Positions 18,455-28,045 of a DNA stretch of 44,254 nt are shown here, in pieces; within the stretch, counting starts at the first letter, position 1, and every line of letters begins with the position of its first letter. The notes below the pieces were generated by a model. That model had not been told where the DNA came from, did no database searches, and saw only the letters and a list, made by a program, of their open reading frames with translations. The translations under genes and the position numbers were made by a program. The stretch lies in the NCBI GenBank assembly GCA_029288775.1, contig JARIGQ010000005.1:1-44254 (forward strand). Direction: 5' to 3'. The DNA is from Candidatus Nomurabacteria bacterium (lineage in GTDB: Bacteria; Patescibacteriota; Minisyncoccia; Phycocordibacterales; UBA5272).

Positions 18455-19393
18455 CTATCTCATTCCTCCCACTACGCAGACACCATTAACATCAAATTGT
18501 CCATAATACCCTCCTTTTTGACAACACGTCCCAGGTGAACCACCTGTTGCTGGACAATTCGATTGGGTAGAAGATTGAGGAGAAGATTGTCCGCCATTTT
18601 GAGCAGCTCCTTGTAGTCCAGTATTTCCACCTTGATTCGCCGTAGATGTTTGAGCGGACTGATCTCCGACAATATTGGTTACGGTACCCTTTGCTGCAAG
18701 CAGAAAAGCTTGAAAGGTGAAAACAACCACCGTAACGATAAGCGTCGTCCACAGCCATCCGCGAGCAGTTTTCAAACCTTCAGGATTACCTTGCGAAGAA
18801 ATAAATTTAAATCCTGAAAGCACCCAGAAGAAAATAACTCCCGGATACACGAAGAAGCGCATGAACAAATTGAACAAATTGATAATGAGATCAAAAACAT
18901 TGGTGCTTGTCGTAGTATTAGGCAACATGTTCGCAGCATAAGCATGCGGAATAAATTCTATAGAAAAGAAATTGAGAATATTTAGAAATTTAACATCTAC
19001 CCCAAGCGTTTTAAGGGCGGTAAGATAAAGTCCAGAAATGATAGCAACGAGCATACAAAAACCAATGATCGCCTGACCCATTTTCTTCCTTGCTTCTGCA
19101 AGTGCACCCGCGTTACCGTTTACTTCCTGCCACTTTGCGTTCAAGAGAAGTAAGAGCATAGCCCCCACACCCAAAACCATTGAAACCTCAATCACCGGAG
19201 GAATCACCCGCTTAAACAAATTCTGCAAATCGCCCGTAGTACATTCTTTCTGCCCACCACACAAATCGTCTCCTGATATAGATGTTTGAGTAGGGTTTCC
19301 CATTGTATCCACATTTTCAAACTGGCTCGTATCGGCAGCAAAACTGCTGTGGAGTGATAGTGCACAAAGTGATACCAGAAGAAGCTTTTTCAT
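18455..19393 (-). CDS. Multi-TM pilin-like secreted/membrane protein with Cys-rich tail
   Basis: Signal peptide MKKLLLVSLCALSLHSSFA; multiple TMs; FFWVLSGFKFISSQGNPEGLKTARGW; TATACT 10 nt before ATG. Confidence 0.6.
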   Translation of the reverse strand: MKKLLLVSLCALSLHSSFAADTSQFENVDTMGNPTQTSISGDDLCGGQKECTTGDLQNLFKRVIPPVIEVSMVLGVGAMLLLLLNAKWQEVNGNAGALAEARKKMGQAIIGFCMLVAIISGLYLTALKTLGVDVKFLNILNFFSIEFIPHAYAANMLPNTTTSTNVFDLIINLFNLFMRFFVYPGVIFFWVLSGFKFISSQGNPEGLKTARGWLWTTLIVTVVVFTFQAFLLAAKGTVTNIVGDQSAQTSTANQGGNTGLQGAAQNGGQSSPQSSTQSNCPATGGSPGTCCQKGGYYGQFDVNGVCVVGGMR

Positions 19394-19394
19394 A

Positions 19395-20693
19395 TTAGAT
19401 CGGAGTATACAGGTCCTGAAGACGAGACACAAAAGTGGCCGCTGCATCCGCAGCCCCCATACGTCCGCTTATAATATCTCCCATCATAGTCTCAATAAGC
19501 GACTCCGACTGGGTAGGAAAACTGTCATACCATGGACGCGCCACTAGCATGCTCTTGGCAAGTACTTCAGATAATCCTTGGGTAGAGGCGTAGGATCGCA
19601 ATGCGGGAAGCGCTCCAACGAGCCCCGAAAGCGCGGGTGCAATTCCTGGACTTGCAAACTGGCTTTCTACAGTAAGCGCGGTGACCAAATTGTTACTCGT
19701 TTTAAGGGTAGCAATACCATACATCTCTCCTGTCATAGCAAATGTGTTATACCCTCTTGTTTGCGGAAGCGTAGCTAGTTGAATATCAGCGGTTGGATTT
19801 TTTGCTTGAAGCGTCGCGTATTCGCTTGCATAACCTATATACATAGCAGACTTGAGTGCCACAAATTGATCTAAAGCGTCCCCTCCAAACTGACTCCAGG
19901 TATACGTATTCTTGGTTGGGTCTGCAAACTGACTAAAGAATCGCGCTGCAGTAGTAAGCGGAAGAATGGTTCCGTCGGTGGTAGTTGGGTTATTAGCAAG
20001 AACAAGCTGCTGCGATGAGCCATCCGTAGCGCTATATTGCGTAAATACCGGCAACTGCCCAAGCTGAAGCACCGTAGACATAAGAATCTCTTTACCGTGA
20101 GGCGTATTTGGTGCTCCGAGCGAAATAGCAGAGAGATCAAATTGCCCATTGCGAGAAATGGTAAGCTTAGGAACCATATTCACTAGCTCATCCCAATACT
20201 GTGGAGGGTTAGCAATTCCATGCTGTGACAAAATAGTACGATTGTAATACAGCACAAGCGGATCAATACTCACCGGAAGCGCAAGTGCCCCTTGCGGCAC
20301 GAGGAAAACAGATCCTCCATCAACATACAAATCGTTATATGCCTTTTGGGTAAGTGAACTTGATGGGAAAGGATACAATCGAGAAGCATTCGCCAATATA
20401 TATTGATGTGGCACCATGATGAGATCGGGTCCTGTACCGTTGGCAAGCGCTTCAAGTAATGTTTGATTGAACTGAGCTTCCGGAATTTGCTTATAGCTTG
20501 CGCGAAACGTCTTAACTTTGGGATTGTATTCACTGAGAATCCTATTCATTGCCGCGTCATCAATAGTGCCCCATATCACCACTTCTCCCGTTGCTTGCGA
20601 GCTTTTATCACCAAGCGGAATCTTGCCCGAGAATATGAGAATAGACAGAAGTGCGGCAAACACCCCAGCGCCGAGTAAGATAGTACGTAACAT
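19395..20693 (-). CDS. Extracellular solute-binding protein (ABC-type, family 1-like)
   Basis: VVIWGTIDDAAMNRILSEY, LLEALANGTGPDLIMVPH, LVLYYNRTILSQHGIANPPQYWDELV; TAAACT 6 nt before ATG. Confidence 0.8.
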   Translation of the reverse strand: MLRTILLGAGVFAALLSILIFSGKIPLGDKSSQATGEVVIWGTIDDAAMNRILSEYNPKVKTFRASYKQIPEAQFNQTLLEALANGTGPDLIMVPHQYILANASRLYPFPSSSLTQKAYNDLYVDGGSVFLVPQGALALPVSIDPLVLYYNRTILSQHGIANPPQYWDELVNMVPKLTISRNGQFDLSAISLGAPNTPHGKEILMSTVLQLGQLPVFTQYSATDGSSQQLVLANNPTTTDGTILPLTTAARFFSQFADPTKNTYTWSQFGGDALDQFVALKSAMYIGYASEYATLQAKNPTADIQLATLPQTRGYNTFAMTGEMYGIATLKTSNNLVTALTVESQFASPGIAPALSGLVGALPALRSYASTQGLSEVLAKSMLVARPWYDSFPTQSESLIETMMGDIISGRMGAADAAATFVSRLQDLYTPI

Positions 20694-20702
20694 AGCTGCA
20701 GT

Positions 20703-21224
20703 TTATACCGAAATGGCGAGAAGTGCGTAGTGATAATCCCCAGCAGGAAGACGTCTTTCTATTCTAAAACCATGCTTTTGTATATAGGCTTCCGCTTGCT
20801 CCTCCGAGACCACATGATGAGGATGAGGACCAATACCTTCATGCGAACGAGTCCAGTCTACAACCAACAACTCCCCTTCTGGCTTCAAAATTTTCGCGAC
20901 ATACGTAAGCGCCTTATCTATATTGTCGAGCTGAAAGAAAACATTAGACATCACTACCGCATCCAAACTGTACGCATCAATTGGAATTCCCTTTTCAATA
21001 TCGGCCCACACCATTTCCACATTCAAAAGCTTCTGTCGTTCAAGCGTGCCGGCAAGTGTTGAAAGCATCTCACGGTGTACATCAACAGCATATACCTGGC
21101 CGATATCACCTACCTCGCGGGCAAGCACTATTGTGTAAGCTCCTGTACCACACCCAATATCTGCGACACGATCGCCGGGCTTTAGATTAAGTTCGCGCAC
21201 AAGATGATCAGGAGTTAAAAACAT
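20703..21224 (-). CDS. Class I SAM-dependent methyltransferase
   Basis: LKPGDRVADIGCGTGAYTIVLA motif I, AVDVHREML, LKPEGELLVVDW. Confidence 0.85.
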   Translation of the reverse strand: MFLTPDHLVRELNLKPGDRVADIGCGTGAYTIVLAREVGDIGQVYAVDVHREMLSTLAGTLERQKLLNVEMVWADIEKGIPIDAYSLDAVVMSNVFFQLDNIDKALTYVAKILKPEGELLVVDWTRSHEGIGPHPHHVVSEEQAEAYIQKHGFRIERRLPAGDYHYALLAISV

Positions 21225-21247
21225 AGTACCTATAGTCTAGCAAGAAA

Positions 21248-22153
21248 TTAATGACCACAAACAAATATCGGACACTTTGCAACCATTCCCGAATCATTTT
21301 CCGACGAGTCCTGACCAGCATCATCTACTGGAAGGCCAGGAACATCCGCTTCGGTTGGCATACTTGTATCATCATATACATTCACTTGCCCATCTCCATT
21401 AGTATCGGCATTAAAAGTAGTATCCGGTGCGCCGAATGCCTGAGCACACTCGTCTGCATTGCCGCTATTCATCATACATGTATCGTAATCAGAGGCGGGA
21501 TTCTGATTTTTTATACACATGTCTTGTCCCGCATCAAAATCATATCCGGGAGCACACGGAGAGCTCGGTAGACATTCGCTTGGATTCTTTGGATCTTCAT
21601 AATAGGTAGTACCATCAGCATCCGGTTCACACACCCCTGAAGTATCTTCTTTCTTTTCGGGCTTTGCTGCAACACTTTTCGCTATGCTTTTTGTTACGCT
21701 TTGCCCAGTATTCTGGGAAACACTCTGAGCCGTTCCACCAAGCGCAGATCGCACTCCCGTACTTCCGTTAGCTGCAGTTTGAGGAGATGAAAGAAGACCA
21801 TATGAGCTCTTAAGCGATGAAGATGGAATTCGAATATCGCCACCAAGGCCAAATTGTCCTTGTACAAACGTGATAATCCCCCAAAAGGACATCATAATAA
21901 AAAGCGAAACACCGCCCCACAAAATAAAAGTATTACCTTCTTTAATTGTATTTGCATCTCCTGTTCTATATCCAAAAATGTATCGGGCGATGCCGAAAAA
22001 AAATGCTGCCGCTGCACCAACAATCAAAAGCCCCATCACGCTATTGACGATAACGGATGAAAAAGAATTAGCAATTGTCTTAAATGAAAACGAGCTTGCC
22101 GCATATGCCGAGACAGGCGCAAGGAGCGCAAGTGAAAGGAATAACTTTCTCAT
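21248..22153 (-). CDS. TrbC/VirB2-like membrane protein with Cys-rich/EF-hand-like C-terminal extension
   Basis: FFFGIARYIFGYRTGD...SLFIMMSFWGIITFVQGQFG; DTNGDGQVNVYD Ca-binding-like loop. Confidence 0.65.
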   Translation of the reverse strand: MRKLFLSLALLAPVSAYAASSFSFKTIANSFSSVIVNSVMGLLIVGAAAAFFFGIARYIFGYRTGDANTIKEGNTFILWGGVSLFIMMSFWGIITFVQGQFGLGGDIRIPSSSLKSSYGLLSSPQTAANGSTGVRSALGGTAQSVSQNTGQSVTKSIAKSVAAKPEKKEDTSGVCEPDADGTTYYEDPKNPSECLPSSPCAPGYDFDAGQDMCIKNQNPASDYDTCMMNSGNADECAQAFGAPDTTFNADTNGDGQVNVYDDTSMPTEADVPGLPVDDAGQDSSENDSGMVAKCPIFVCGH

Positions 22154-22173
22154 TGTCTAAAGTGTAACAATAA

Positions 22174-22211
22174 TATGACAAAAGAGGAGTGTACACTCCT
22201 CTTTTGTCATA
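22174..22211. terminator. Perfect 38-bp palindromic terminator
   Basis: TATGACAAAAGAGGAGTGTACACTCCTCTTTTGTCATA. Confidence 0.8.
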
Positions 22212-22237
22212 CGAAATACATACTTGTTAGCTATCAA

Positions 22238-24724
22238 TTAAAGTAAATTGAAAGATGCCACCGAATCTCCCTCCCTCATCTTCATCACGCGCACCCCCTG
22301 CGTATCACGGCCAAGTGTTGGAATGGAAGATACTTCAGTACGAATCACTTGAGACTCTTTAGAGACCGCGAGAAGTTCAGCATCATGTTCAGTGACCACA
22401 CGAGCAACCATAAGCGGACCAGTCTTGGTAGTTACCTTCACTGTCTTAATACCAGACCCTCCACGCTTTTGCGTCTTGTATTCAGAAAGCTTCGTACGCT
22501 TACCGTATCCATTTGCTGTCACCACAAGAAGCTCTGCCCCTTTGGTTCCTTCTGGAATCTTATCTGCTGCCACAATGACATCACCCTTATCTAACTTCAT
22601 ACCAATCACTCCCGCTGCAGTACGTCCCATTTCGCGAACATCTGTATGGTTGAAACGAATAGACTGACCATTCTGAGTGGTAAGAATCACATTATCTTCT
22701 CCTGTTACAAAGAGCGCCGCAAGTAGTTCATCTTTTTCTTCAAGACGAATTGCAATGAGCCCATTTCGGCGCACATCCTTAAAACTCTCTGCTGAAGACT
22801 TCTTCACGGTACCATCCTTGGTAATCATCATAAGCGAAAGCCCGGCCATTGCTTTTACATCCTTCGCCATCGGAAGGATGGAAGTCACCTTCTCACCATC
22901 AATAAGTTGTAAAAAGTTCATTATCGACTTACCGCGCGTTGCACGTTTCCCTTCCGGAAGATCATACATCTTGATCTGATATGCCTTACCTTTATCAGTA
23001 AAGAAAAGAAGGTCACTATGTGTAGAGGTTGTAAGTGACATGGTTACGAAATCTTCTTCTTTCGTATTCATATCAACCACACCCACGCCTCCGCGCTTCT
23101 GGGTACGGAATTCTCCAGGATCGGTACGCTTCACATACCCGCCCGATGTGTACACCAGCACTTCTTCCTTGTCCGCAATCAAATCTTCAGGATTAAATTC
23201 CTTTGCTTTGTGCTTAACGATCTTGGTGCGGCGTTCATCACCATAGCGTTCCTTGATATCCGCAAGTTCACCTTTGATAATCGTGAGCATTTTCTTTTCC
23301 GAAGCGAGAATACTCTTTAATTCTGCAATGAGTTCCTGAACCGCCTTCAAATCATCTTCAATCTTCTTGCGCTCAAGACCTGCCAAACGCTGAAGCTTCA
23401 TTTCAAGAATAGCGGTTGCTTGAATATCAGAAAACGCAAATTTCTTTACCAATTGTGCATGCGCATCCGGCGTATCCTTTGATTTCTTGATGGTTTGAAT
23501 AATTTCATCAATATGATCAAGAGCCTTCTTAAGACCAAGTAGAATATGCTCCTTTTCAAGCGCACGTTTAAGATCATATTCAGTACGACGGCGAACCACT
23601 TCCTTGCGATGACCAATAAATGACTCAAGAGCACCCTTAAGAGAAAGTGTTTGCGGCACACCGTCTACAAGCGCCACCAAGTTGTAGTGGAACGTAGACT
23701 CAAGCTCAGTATGCTTATACAAATAATTGAGCACCTTCTGGGGTTGTGCACCGGATTTCAAATCAATTACCACGCGAATATCCTTGGTAGATTCATCACG
23801 AAGCCCTTTGATGCCGTCGATTTTTTTATCGCGCACCAGGTCGGCAATGTTTTCGATAAGATTACTCTTCAATACACGAAATGGAAGCGAAGTAACGATA
23901 ATTTGAAATTGGCCATTCTTCGTTTCGGTAATTTCTGCTTCACCACGCACGACAACACCGCCGCGCCCCGATGCATATGCCATACGAATGTCGCTCTGGC
24001 CAAACGCAACTCCACCGAGCGGAAAATCTGGACCTTTTACATATTCACAAAGTTCTTCAGTTGTTGCATGCGGATTGTCTATCAAATGAGCAGTAGCATC
24101 GATCACTTCCGTGAGATTATGCGGCGGAATGTTCGTTGCCATACCTACGGCAATACCAAGTGTTCCGTTAAGCAGAAGATTCGGTACCGCAGTTGGAAGC
24201 ACGGATGGCTCTTTCTTAGATCCATCATAATTTGGCACCATTTGCACGGTATCTTTTTCAATATCGCGCATCATTTCCATGGAAACACGAGACATCTTGG
24301 CTTCCGTATAACGCATTGCCGCTGCCCCATCACCATCGATGGAACCAAAGTTTCCCTGGCCTAAGATAAGCGGATAGCGAAATGAAAAATCCTGTGCAGC
24401 TTTCACCATCGCATCGTATACAGACGCATCACCATGCGGGTGATAGTTACCGAGCACGTCTCCCACCACTGTTGCAGACTTGCGGAACTTTGCTCCAGCG
24501 GTAAGCCCGAGATTATTCATCGAAAAAAGAATACGACGATGTACCGGCTTCAAACCATCGCGAGCATCCGGCAAGGCACGTGAAGTGATTACCGACATCG
24601 CATAGTCGAGATAGGCATCCTTCATTTCCTTGGAAATATTTACCGGAAGAAGACCGGTACTTGTTCCTGCGCGCGGAGCCATTTCTTCATTTGATGCGTT
24701 CTCTGGAGCGGTCTTTTTAGCCAT
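22238..24724 (-). CDS. gyrA: DNA gyrase subunit A
   Basis: [47 protein letters not shown]-terminal beta-pinwheel repeats. Confidence 0.96.
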   Translation of the reverse strand: MAKKTAPENASNEEMAPRAGTSTGLLPVNISKEMKDAYLDYAMSVITSRALPDARDGLKPVHRRILFSMNNLGLTAGAKFRKSATVVGDVLGNYHPHGDASVYDAMVKAAQDFSFRYPLILGQGNFGSIDGDGAAAMRYTEAKMSRVSMEMMRDIEKDTVQMVPNYDGSKKEPSVLPTAVPNLLLNGTLGIAVGMATNIPPHNLTEVIDATAHLIDNPHATTEELCEYVKGPDFPLGGVAFGQSDIRMAYASGRGGVVVRGEAEITETKNGQFQIIVTSLPFRVLKSNLIENIADLVRDKKIDGIKGLRDESTKDIRVVIDLKSGAQPQKVLNYLYKHTELESTFHYNLVALVDGVPQTLSLKGALESFIGHRKEVVRRRTEYDLKRALEKEHILLGLKKALDHIDEIIQTIKKSKDTPDAHAQLVKKFAFSDIQATAILEMKLQRLAGLERKKIEDDLKAVQELIAELKSILASEKKMLTIIKGELADIKERYGDERRTKIVKHKAKEFNPEDLIADKEEVLVYTSGGYVKRTDPGEFRTQKRGGVGVVDMNTKEEDFVTMSLTTSTHSDLLFFTDKGKAYQIKMYDLPEGKRATRGKSIMNFLQLIDGEKVTSILPMAKDVKAMAGLSLMMITKDGTVKKSSAESFKDVRRNGLIAIRLEEKDELLAALFVTGEDNVILTTQNGQSIRFNHTDVREMGRTAAGVIGMKLDKGDVIVAADKIPEGTKGAELLVVTANGYGKRTKLSEYKTQKRGGSGIKTVKVTTKTGPLMVARVVTEHDAELLAVSKESQVIRTEVSSIPTLGRDTQGVRVMKMREGDSVASFNLL

Positions 24725-24781
24725 AGATAGGAATAGATAGGTATCTGCTTATTATACCATAAAACGCCCCTTTTTGCGAGC

Positions 24782-25138
24782 TTATTTTTGGCTTGTCGAA
24801 GCGTCAGATTCCCCAGTATTCACGTACGTTTCCTTGCCTTCCAAGAGGTTTGAAGTGCCTATTGCACTTAGGCGAACTTTAGCTTCCGAAAAAAAATCAG
24901 TGAAAGTAGCACCAGGAGAAGCGAGCTTAACTTCAGCTTCTTTTTTCGCGGCAATGACTTCGTCCGAATCATACCGTTCATGCCAAAAGCCGTAATCCGT
25001 ATACATAATGAATGTCGCCAATAATCCGGTAATTGTTCCTGCAAACACAAAAGCGTGCATATGTTGCAGATGCTTGTTTTGTCTGCGTACGTATCGAATA
25101 TAGTGTTTAAGCGTAAAATGCTTCCACGTAATCTTCAT
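24782..25138 (-). CDS. Hypothetical single-TM protein
   Basis: ORF with TM HAFVFAGTITGLLATFIMY; TATACT exactly 6 nt before ATG. Confidence 0.6.
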   Translation of the reverse strand: MKITWKHFTLKHYIRYVRRQNKHLQHMHAFVFAGTITGLLATFIMYTDYGFWHERYDSDEVIAAKKEAEVKLASPGATFTDFFSEAKVRLSAIGTSNLLEGKETYVNTGESDASTSQK

Positions 25139-25195
25139 GTCGCAAGTATACAGCGGAAAAGAAAATTAAATGCATGGAATTTAGTAAATTAGAAA

Positions 25196-25233
25196 TTGAT
25201 GAAAGATGCGAGAAAACGCGCATCTTTCATCAA
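25196..25233. terminator. Intrinsic terminator
   Basis: TTGATGAAAGATGCG / CGCATCTTTCATCAA 15-bp stem. Confidence 0.75.
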
Positions 25234-25301
25234 CACCACAGGCTCGAACTATGGCTTCTCAGAAAAATGCGCGCTGATTAAGTAGCTTCGCAATGTATGT
25301 G

Positions 25302-25937
25302 TTACATTTCGTGGAAGAGTACAACCTCTCCAAGTTTTCCTTCAATGTCTTTTCGTTTAATCGTAAGCTTTTCTACCGGTTCTACCTTTTCCGCACCAGA
25401 TTCCTTGAGGAAAATAGGAAGCGACTGCTCATCGTAATCCATCGGAATCACAAGCTTTGGCTCAAGAGAAACTGCAAGCTTATGTGCATCATAAGCGTTC
25501 AAAAGGAATCCATCATGACCAACCGGAATAAAAAGCACATCTGTCTCATCGATAATTTCCTTATGATGCGGTTCAAGCATATGAGAAAGCGCCCCTAGGA
25601 ACGTAATACGAATACCATCAAAGGTAAAACAATAGCTTGTATTCTGAAACTTCTTCTTGTCCTTGCCTTCTGTAAGTTCGGTTTCCGTGCCAAAGCCTTT
25701 AATGAATACATCCTTTACTTCATACTCTCCAGCGCCTGCAATAACAAAAGGTACCTTACCCCCATGTTCGGTCTGCTCCCGACCGTTGTAATCTGGATGA
25801 TTAGTCGTAATAAAGCACACGTCCGCCCCATATTTGGCAACCTTTCCCTTTCCATCCTTTGATACGGGATTGAGCGCAAAGGTAGTATCACCAACTTGCA
25901 ACTTGAAGTGCTGACGCCCGAAATAGGTAATAATCAT
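25302..25937 (-). CDS. MBL-fold metal-dependent hydrolase-like protein
   Basis: ITYFGRQHFKLQVGDTTFALNP, FITTNHPDYN, DVLFIPVGHDGFLLNAYDAHKLAVSLEPKLVIPMDY; TATAAT 7 nt before ATG. Confidence 0.75.
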   Translation of the reverse strand: MIITYFGRQHFKLQVGDTTFALNPVSKDGKGKVAKYGADVCFITTNHPDYNGREQTEHGGKVPFVIAGAGEYEVKDVFIKGFGTETELTEGKDKKKFQNTSYCFTFDGIRITFLGALSHMLEPHHKEIIDETDVLFIPVGHDGFLLNAYDAHKLAVSLEPKLVIPMDYDEQSLPIFLKESGAEKVEPVEKLTIKRKDIEGKLGEVVLFHEM

Positions 25938-25988
25938 AAGCCGAATTATAGCAAATTTGAAATGCTTTTTAAATACATTCTTCTTTTT

Positions 25989-26084
25989 AGATTTTCCATC
26001 GAACTAAACGCTGTATTTTCTTACTAGAAAATCATCTCCCACTCGCGCCGTCGCGCTGCGTGAGTTAGTTCTCATGGAAAATCT
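25989..26084. repeat. Long interrupted inverted repeat / multi-branched structured element
   Basis: AGATTTTCCAT..GAACTAA..CGC / GCG..TTAGTTC..ATGGAAAATCT with internal hairpins ATTTTC/GAAAAT and CGCG/CGCG. Confidence 0.6.
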
Positions 26085-26109
26085 GGAGTAATTAAACGTA
26101 CATGAATAC

Positions 26110-26138
26110 TTGACAATTTAACAAAAATATGATATATT
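26110..26138 (+). promoter_or_regulatory. Near-consensus promoter TTGACA-17-TATATT
   Basis: Hexamers and 17-nt spacing. Confidence 0.75.
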
Positions 26139-26192
26139 ATATATAACCAGTCCGGGGCTTCAAAAACCCCATTTACAAGAGGAGAAAAGACT

Positions 26193-26702
26193 ATGTGCCA
26201 AGTGCACCGCGTGATTCCCGAAGGTAACGGTTCCGAGCTCATCGTGAGCTATGAACCCGCACCCCAAAGAGACCGTCGCGTGACGGTCTCCACCAGCACC
26301 CTCTTCGCCATCGCAAATGGCAAGAAGGTCGAGGACACCATTACCGTGCGTACCCAGTTCGGGGGCACGAAGATGATCCCGGCGCTCCGCGCCGAATCCC
26401 TCATGAGCCGCCTGCGCAAGCAGGACCGCGCGCGGATGAACTCCCGCCCCATCGACCAGAACACGTTCGATGACCGGTGTGACAGCGGCTGGCTCGACAT
26501 GATCCGCGACCCCTACCAGCACACGAAGGAGCTCCGCAAGGAGCCCTTCGATAAAATGTTCGGAGGCATCGAGACCACTCCCAAGACCAACTCGAAAGGA
26601 GGCCACATGACGCGGCGCACATGCGACCGTGCGCCGCAATACGTGGCGCACGACAGCCACGGCTTCCACGGTCGCAAACCGAGGAAGAAGGATCACCACT
26701 GA
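26193..26702 (+). CDS. Hypothetical protein (GC-rich, SD-led)
   Basis: AGAGGAGAAAAGACT-ATG; promoter upstream and hairpin downstream on the same strand; UGA stop. Confidence 0.6.
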   Translation: MCQVHRVIPEGNGSELIVSYEPAPQRDRRVTVSTSTLFAIANGKKVEDTITVRTQFGGTKMIPALRAESLMSRLRKQDRARMNSRPIDQNTFDDRCDSGWLDMIRDPYQHTKELRKEPFDKMFGGIETTPKTNSKGGHMTRRTCDRAPQYVAHDSHGFHGRKPRKKDHH

Positions 26703-26707
26703 TCCCA

Positions 26708-26731
26708 GCCCCCGCACTTTCGTGCGGGGGC
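26708..26731 (+). terminator. GC-rich hairpin (likely terminator)
   Basis: GCCCCCGCAC-tttc-GTGCGGGGGC; only a weak T tract. Confidence 0.55.
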
Positions 26732-26802
26732 GAATTGTTTGTATCCCCCTCCTAACTTCCTAACTCTAGACTCCTAACTTGGTTCGTGGTAGGATTATGC
26801 AC

Positions 26803-26922
26803 ATCTATTTAATAGATACCGTTCCGGCGTAACCCTGTACAGAAATCACCCGCTTAGAGGTGACGGAGTAGAGAAACCGGACCGAAGTGGTAGCCCCGCC
26901 TCGTGTGGGGCCTTTAATTTTT
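26803..26922 (+). promoter_or_regulatory. Structured 5' leader/attenuator candidate of rpsA
   Basis: Dyad ATCTATT-t-AATAGAT; stems TACC/GGTA, TCCGG/CCGGA, TCACC/GGTGA; then GCCCC/GGGGC hairpin with CTTTAATTTTTA directly before ATG. Confidence 0.5.
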
Positions 26923-26923
26923 A

Positions 26924-27979
26924 ATGACAACAGATACAACTACAACAGCAACCATTCCGGGAATGGTGAAGGAAGAAGATATCGTCGAAGGAACAGTCGT
27001 CGCAATTGAAAAGGCGGCACTGTATGTCGACCTAGGGATTGCCGGCACCGGTATTATTTATGGTGTTGAGTTCATGAATGCTCGTGATGTTATCAAGCGC
27101 ATCAATATTGGTGACTTGATTTCAGCTAAGGTCATCATGCGCGAAAATCGCGATGGCTATGTCGAACTCTCGCTTAAGGAAGCTCGTCAGGCGCTTATGT
27201 GGAATGACGCTGAAGCTGCTATTCGCGAGAAGCGCATTCTCGACCTTGTCATCAAAGACGCTAACAAGGGCGGGCTCATTATCGACTGGCAGGGTATTTC
27301 AGGATTCCTTCCTGCTTCCCAGCTCAAGGAAGAAAACTATCCTCGCGTAGAAGACGGCGATAAGGATAAGATCATGCGCGAGCTCAAGAAGCTTATCGGT
27401 AAGCGTATTTCCGTTACCATCATTTCTGCTATTCCAAAGGAAGGCAAACTTATTTTCTCCGAAAAGGATGGTGGGGAACGCGTTTCCAAGGAAGTCGCTA
27501 CTGGTACGTACACTGTCGGTGATGAAGTTGAAGGTACAGTAACTGGCGTCGTAGAGTTTGGCATTTTCGTGAAGCTCTCAGATGGCGTTGAAGGACTCGT
27601 ACACAAGTCAGAAATCGACTGGGGTCTTGTAGAGGATACCAAGCAGCATGCGAAAGTTGGTGATCGCGTACGTGCCAAGATTATTGAGATCAAGGACGGC
27701 AAAATTTCGCTTTCACTTAAGGCGCTCAAGGAAAACCCTTGGAAGGAAGCTGCGAACAAGTACAAGAAGGGTGATGAAGTTGAAGGAGTTGTTATCAAGT
27801 TCAACAAGCACGGAGCGCTCGTTTCTATCGAAGAAGGAGTTGCAGGACTTGTGCATGTATCGGACTTTGGTGATGAAACCAAGCTTCGCAACACCCTTTC
27901 TCTTGGAAAGAGTTCGAAGTTTACTATCACCCTGTTTGATCCAAGCGAAGAGCGCATGACGCTTTCGTTTGTGAAGTAA
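26924..27979 (+). CDS. rpsA: 30S ribosomal protein S1 / multi-S1-domain RNA-binding protein
   Basis: Four S1 domains (VEGTVVAIEKAALYVDLG, GFLPASQL, VEGTVTGVVEFGIFVKLSDGVEGLVHKSEI, VEGVVIKFNKHGALVSIEEGVAGLVHVSD). Confidence 0.88.
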   Translation: MTTDTTTTATIPGMVKEEDIVEGTVVAIEKAALYVDLGIAGTGIIYGVEFMNARDVIKRINIGDLISAKVIMRENRDGYVELSLKEARQALMWNDAEAAIREKRILDLVIKDANKGGLIIDWQGISGFLPASQLKEENYPRVEDGDKDKIMRELKKLIGKRISVTIISAIPKEGKLIFSEKDGGERVSKEVATGTYTVGDEVEGTVTGVVEFGIFVKLSDGVEGLVHKSEIDWGLVEDTKQHAKVGDRVRAKIIEIKDGKISLSLKALKENPWKEAANKYKKGDEVEGVVIKFNKHGALVSIEEGVAGLVHVSDFGDETKLRNTLSLGKSSKFTITLFDPSEERMTLSFVK

Positions 27980-27991
27980 AATAGCTACTAC

Positions 27992-28020
27992 CAAAAACAC
28001 GGACACGTTCCGTGTTTTTG
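27992..28020. terminator. Intrinsic terminator after rpsA
   Basis: CAAAAACACGGA / TCCGTGTTTTTG. Confidence 0.8.
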
Positions 28021-28045
28021 TTTTGTCATATACACTGTAGCTATT

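Noticed and set aside
22174-22211. Perfect 38-bp palindrome as a novel element
   Set aside because: Position between convergent ends of transcription units and A/T flanks fit a symmetric intrinsic terminator.
23651-24364. 237-aa ORF antisense to gyrA
   Set aside because: Opposite highly conserved gyrase A catalytic core; no independent initiation signals.
26160-26717. 185-aa minus-strand ORF opposite 26193..26702
   Set aside because: GC-rich antisense open frame; promoter, SD and terminator all support the plus-strand gene.
26803-26922. Assignment of the rpsA leader as a yybP-ykoY (Mn) riboswitch from GGAGUAG and GUAACCCUGUAC segments
   Set aside because: The similar-looking pieces are in the wrong order and the helices do not match; treated only as an unassigned structured leader.
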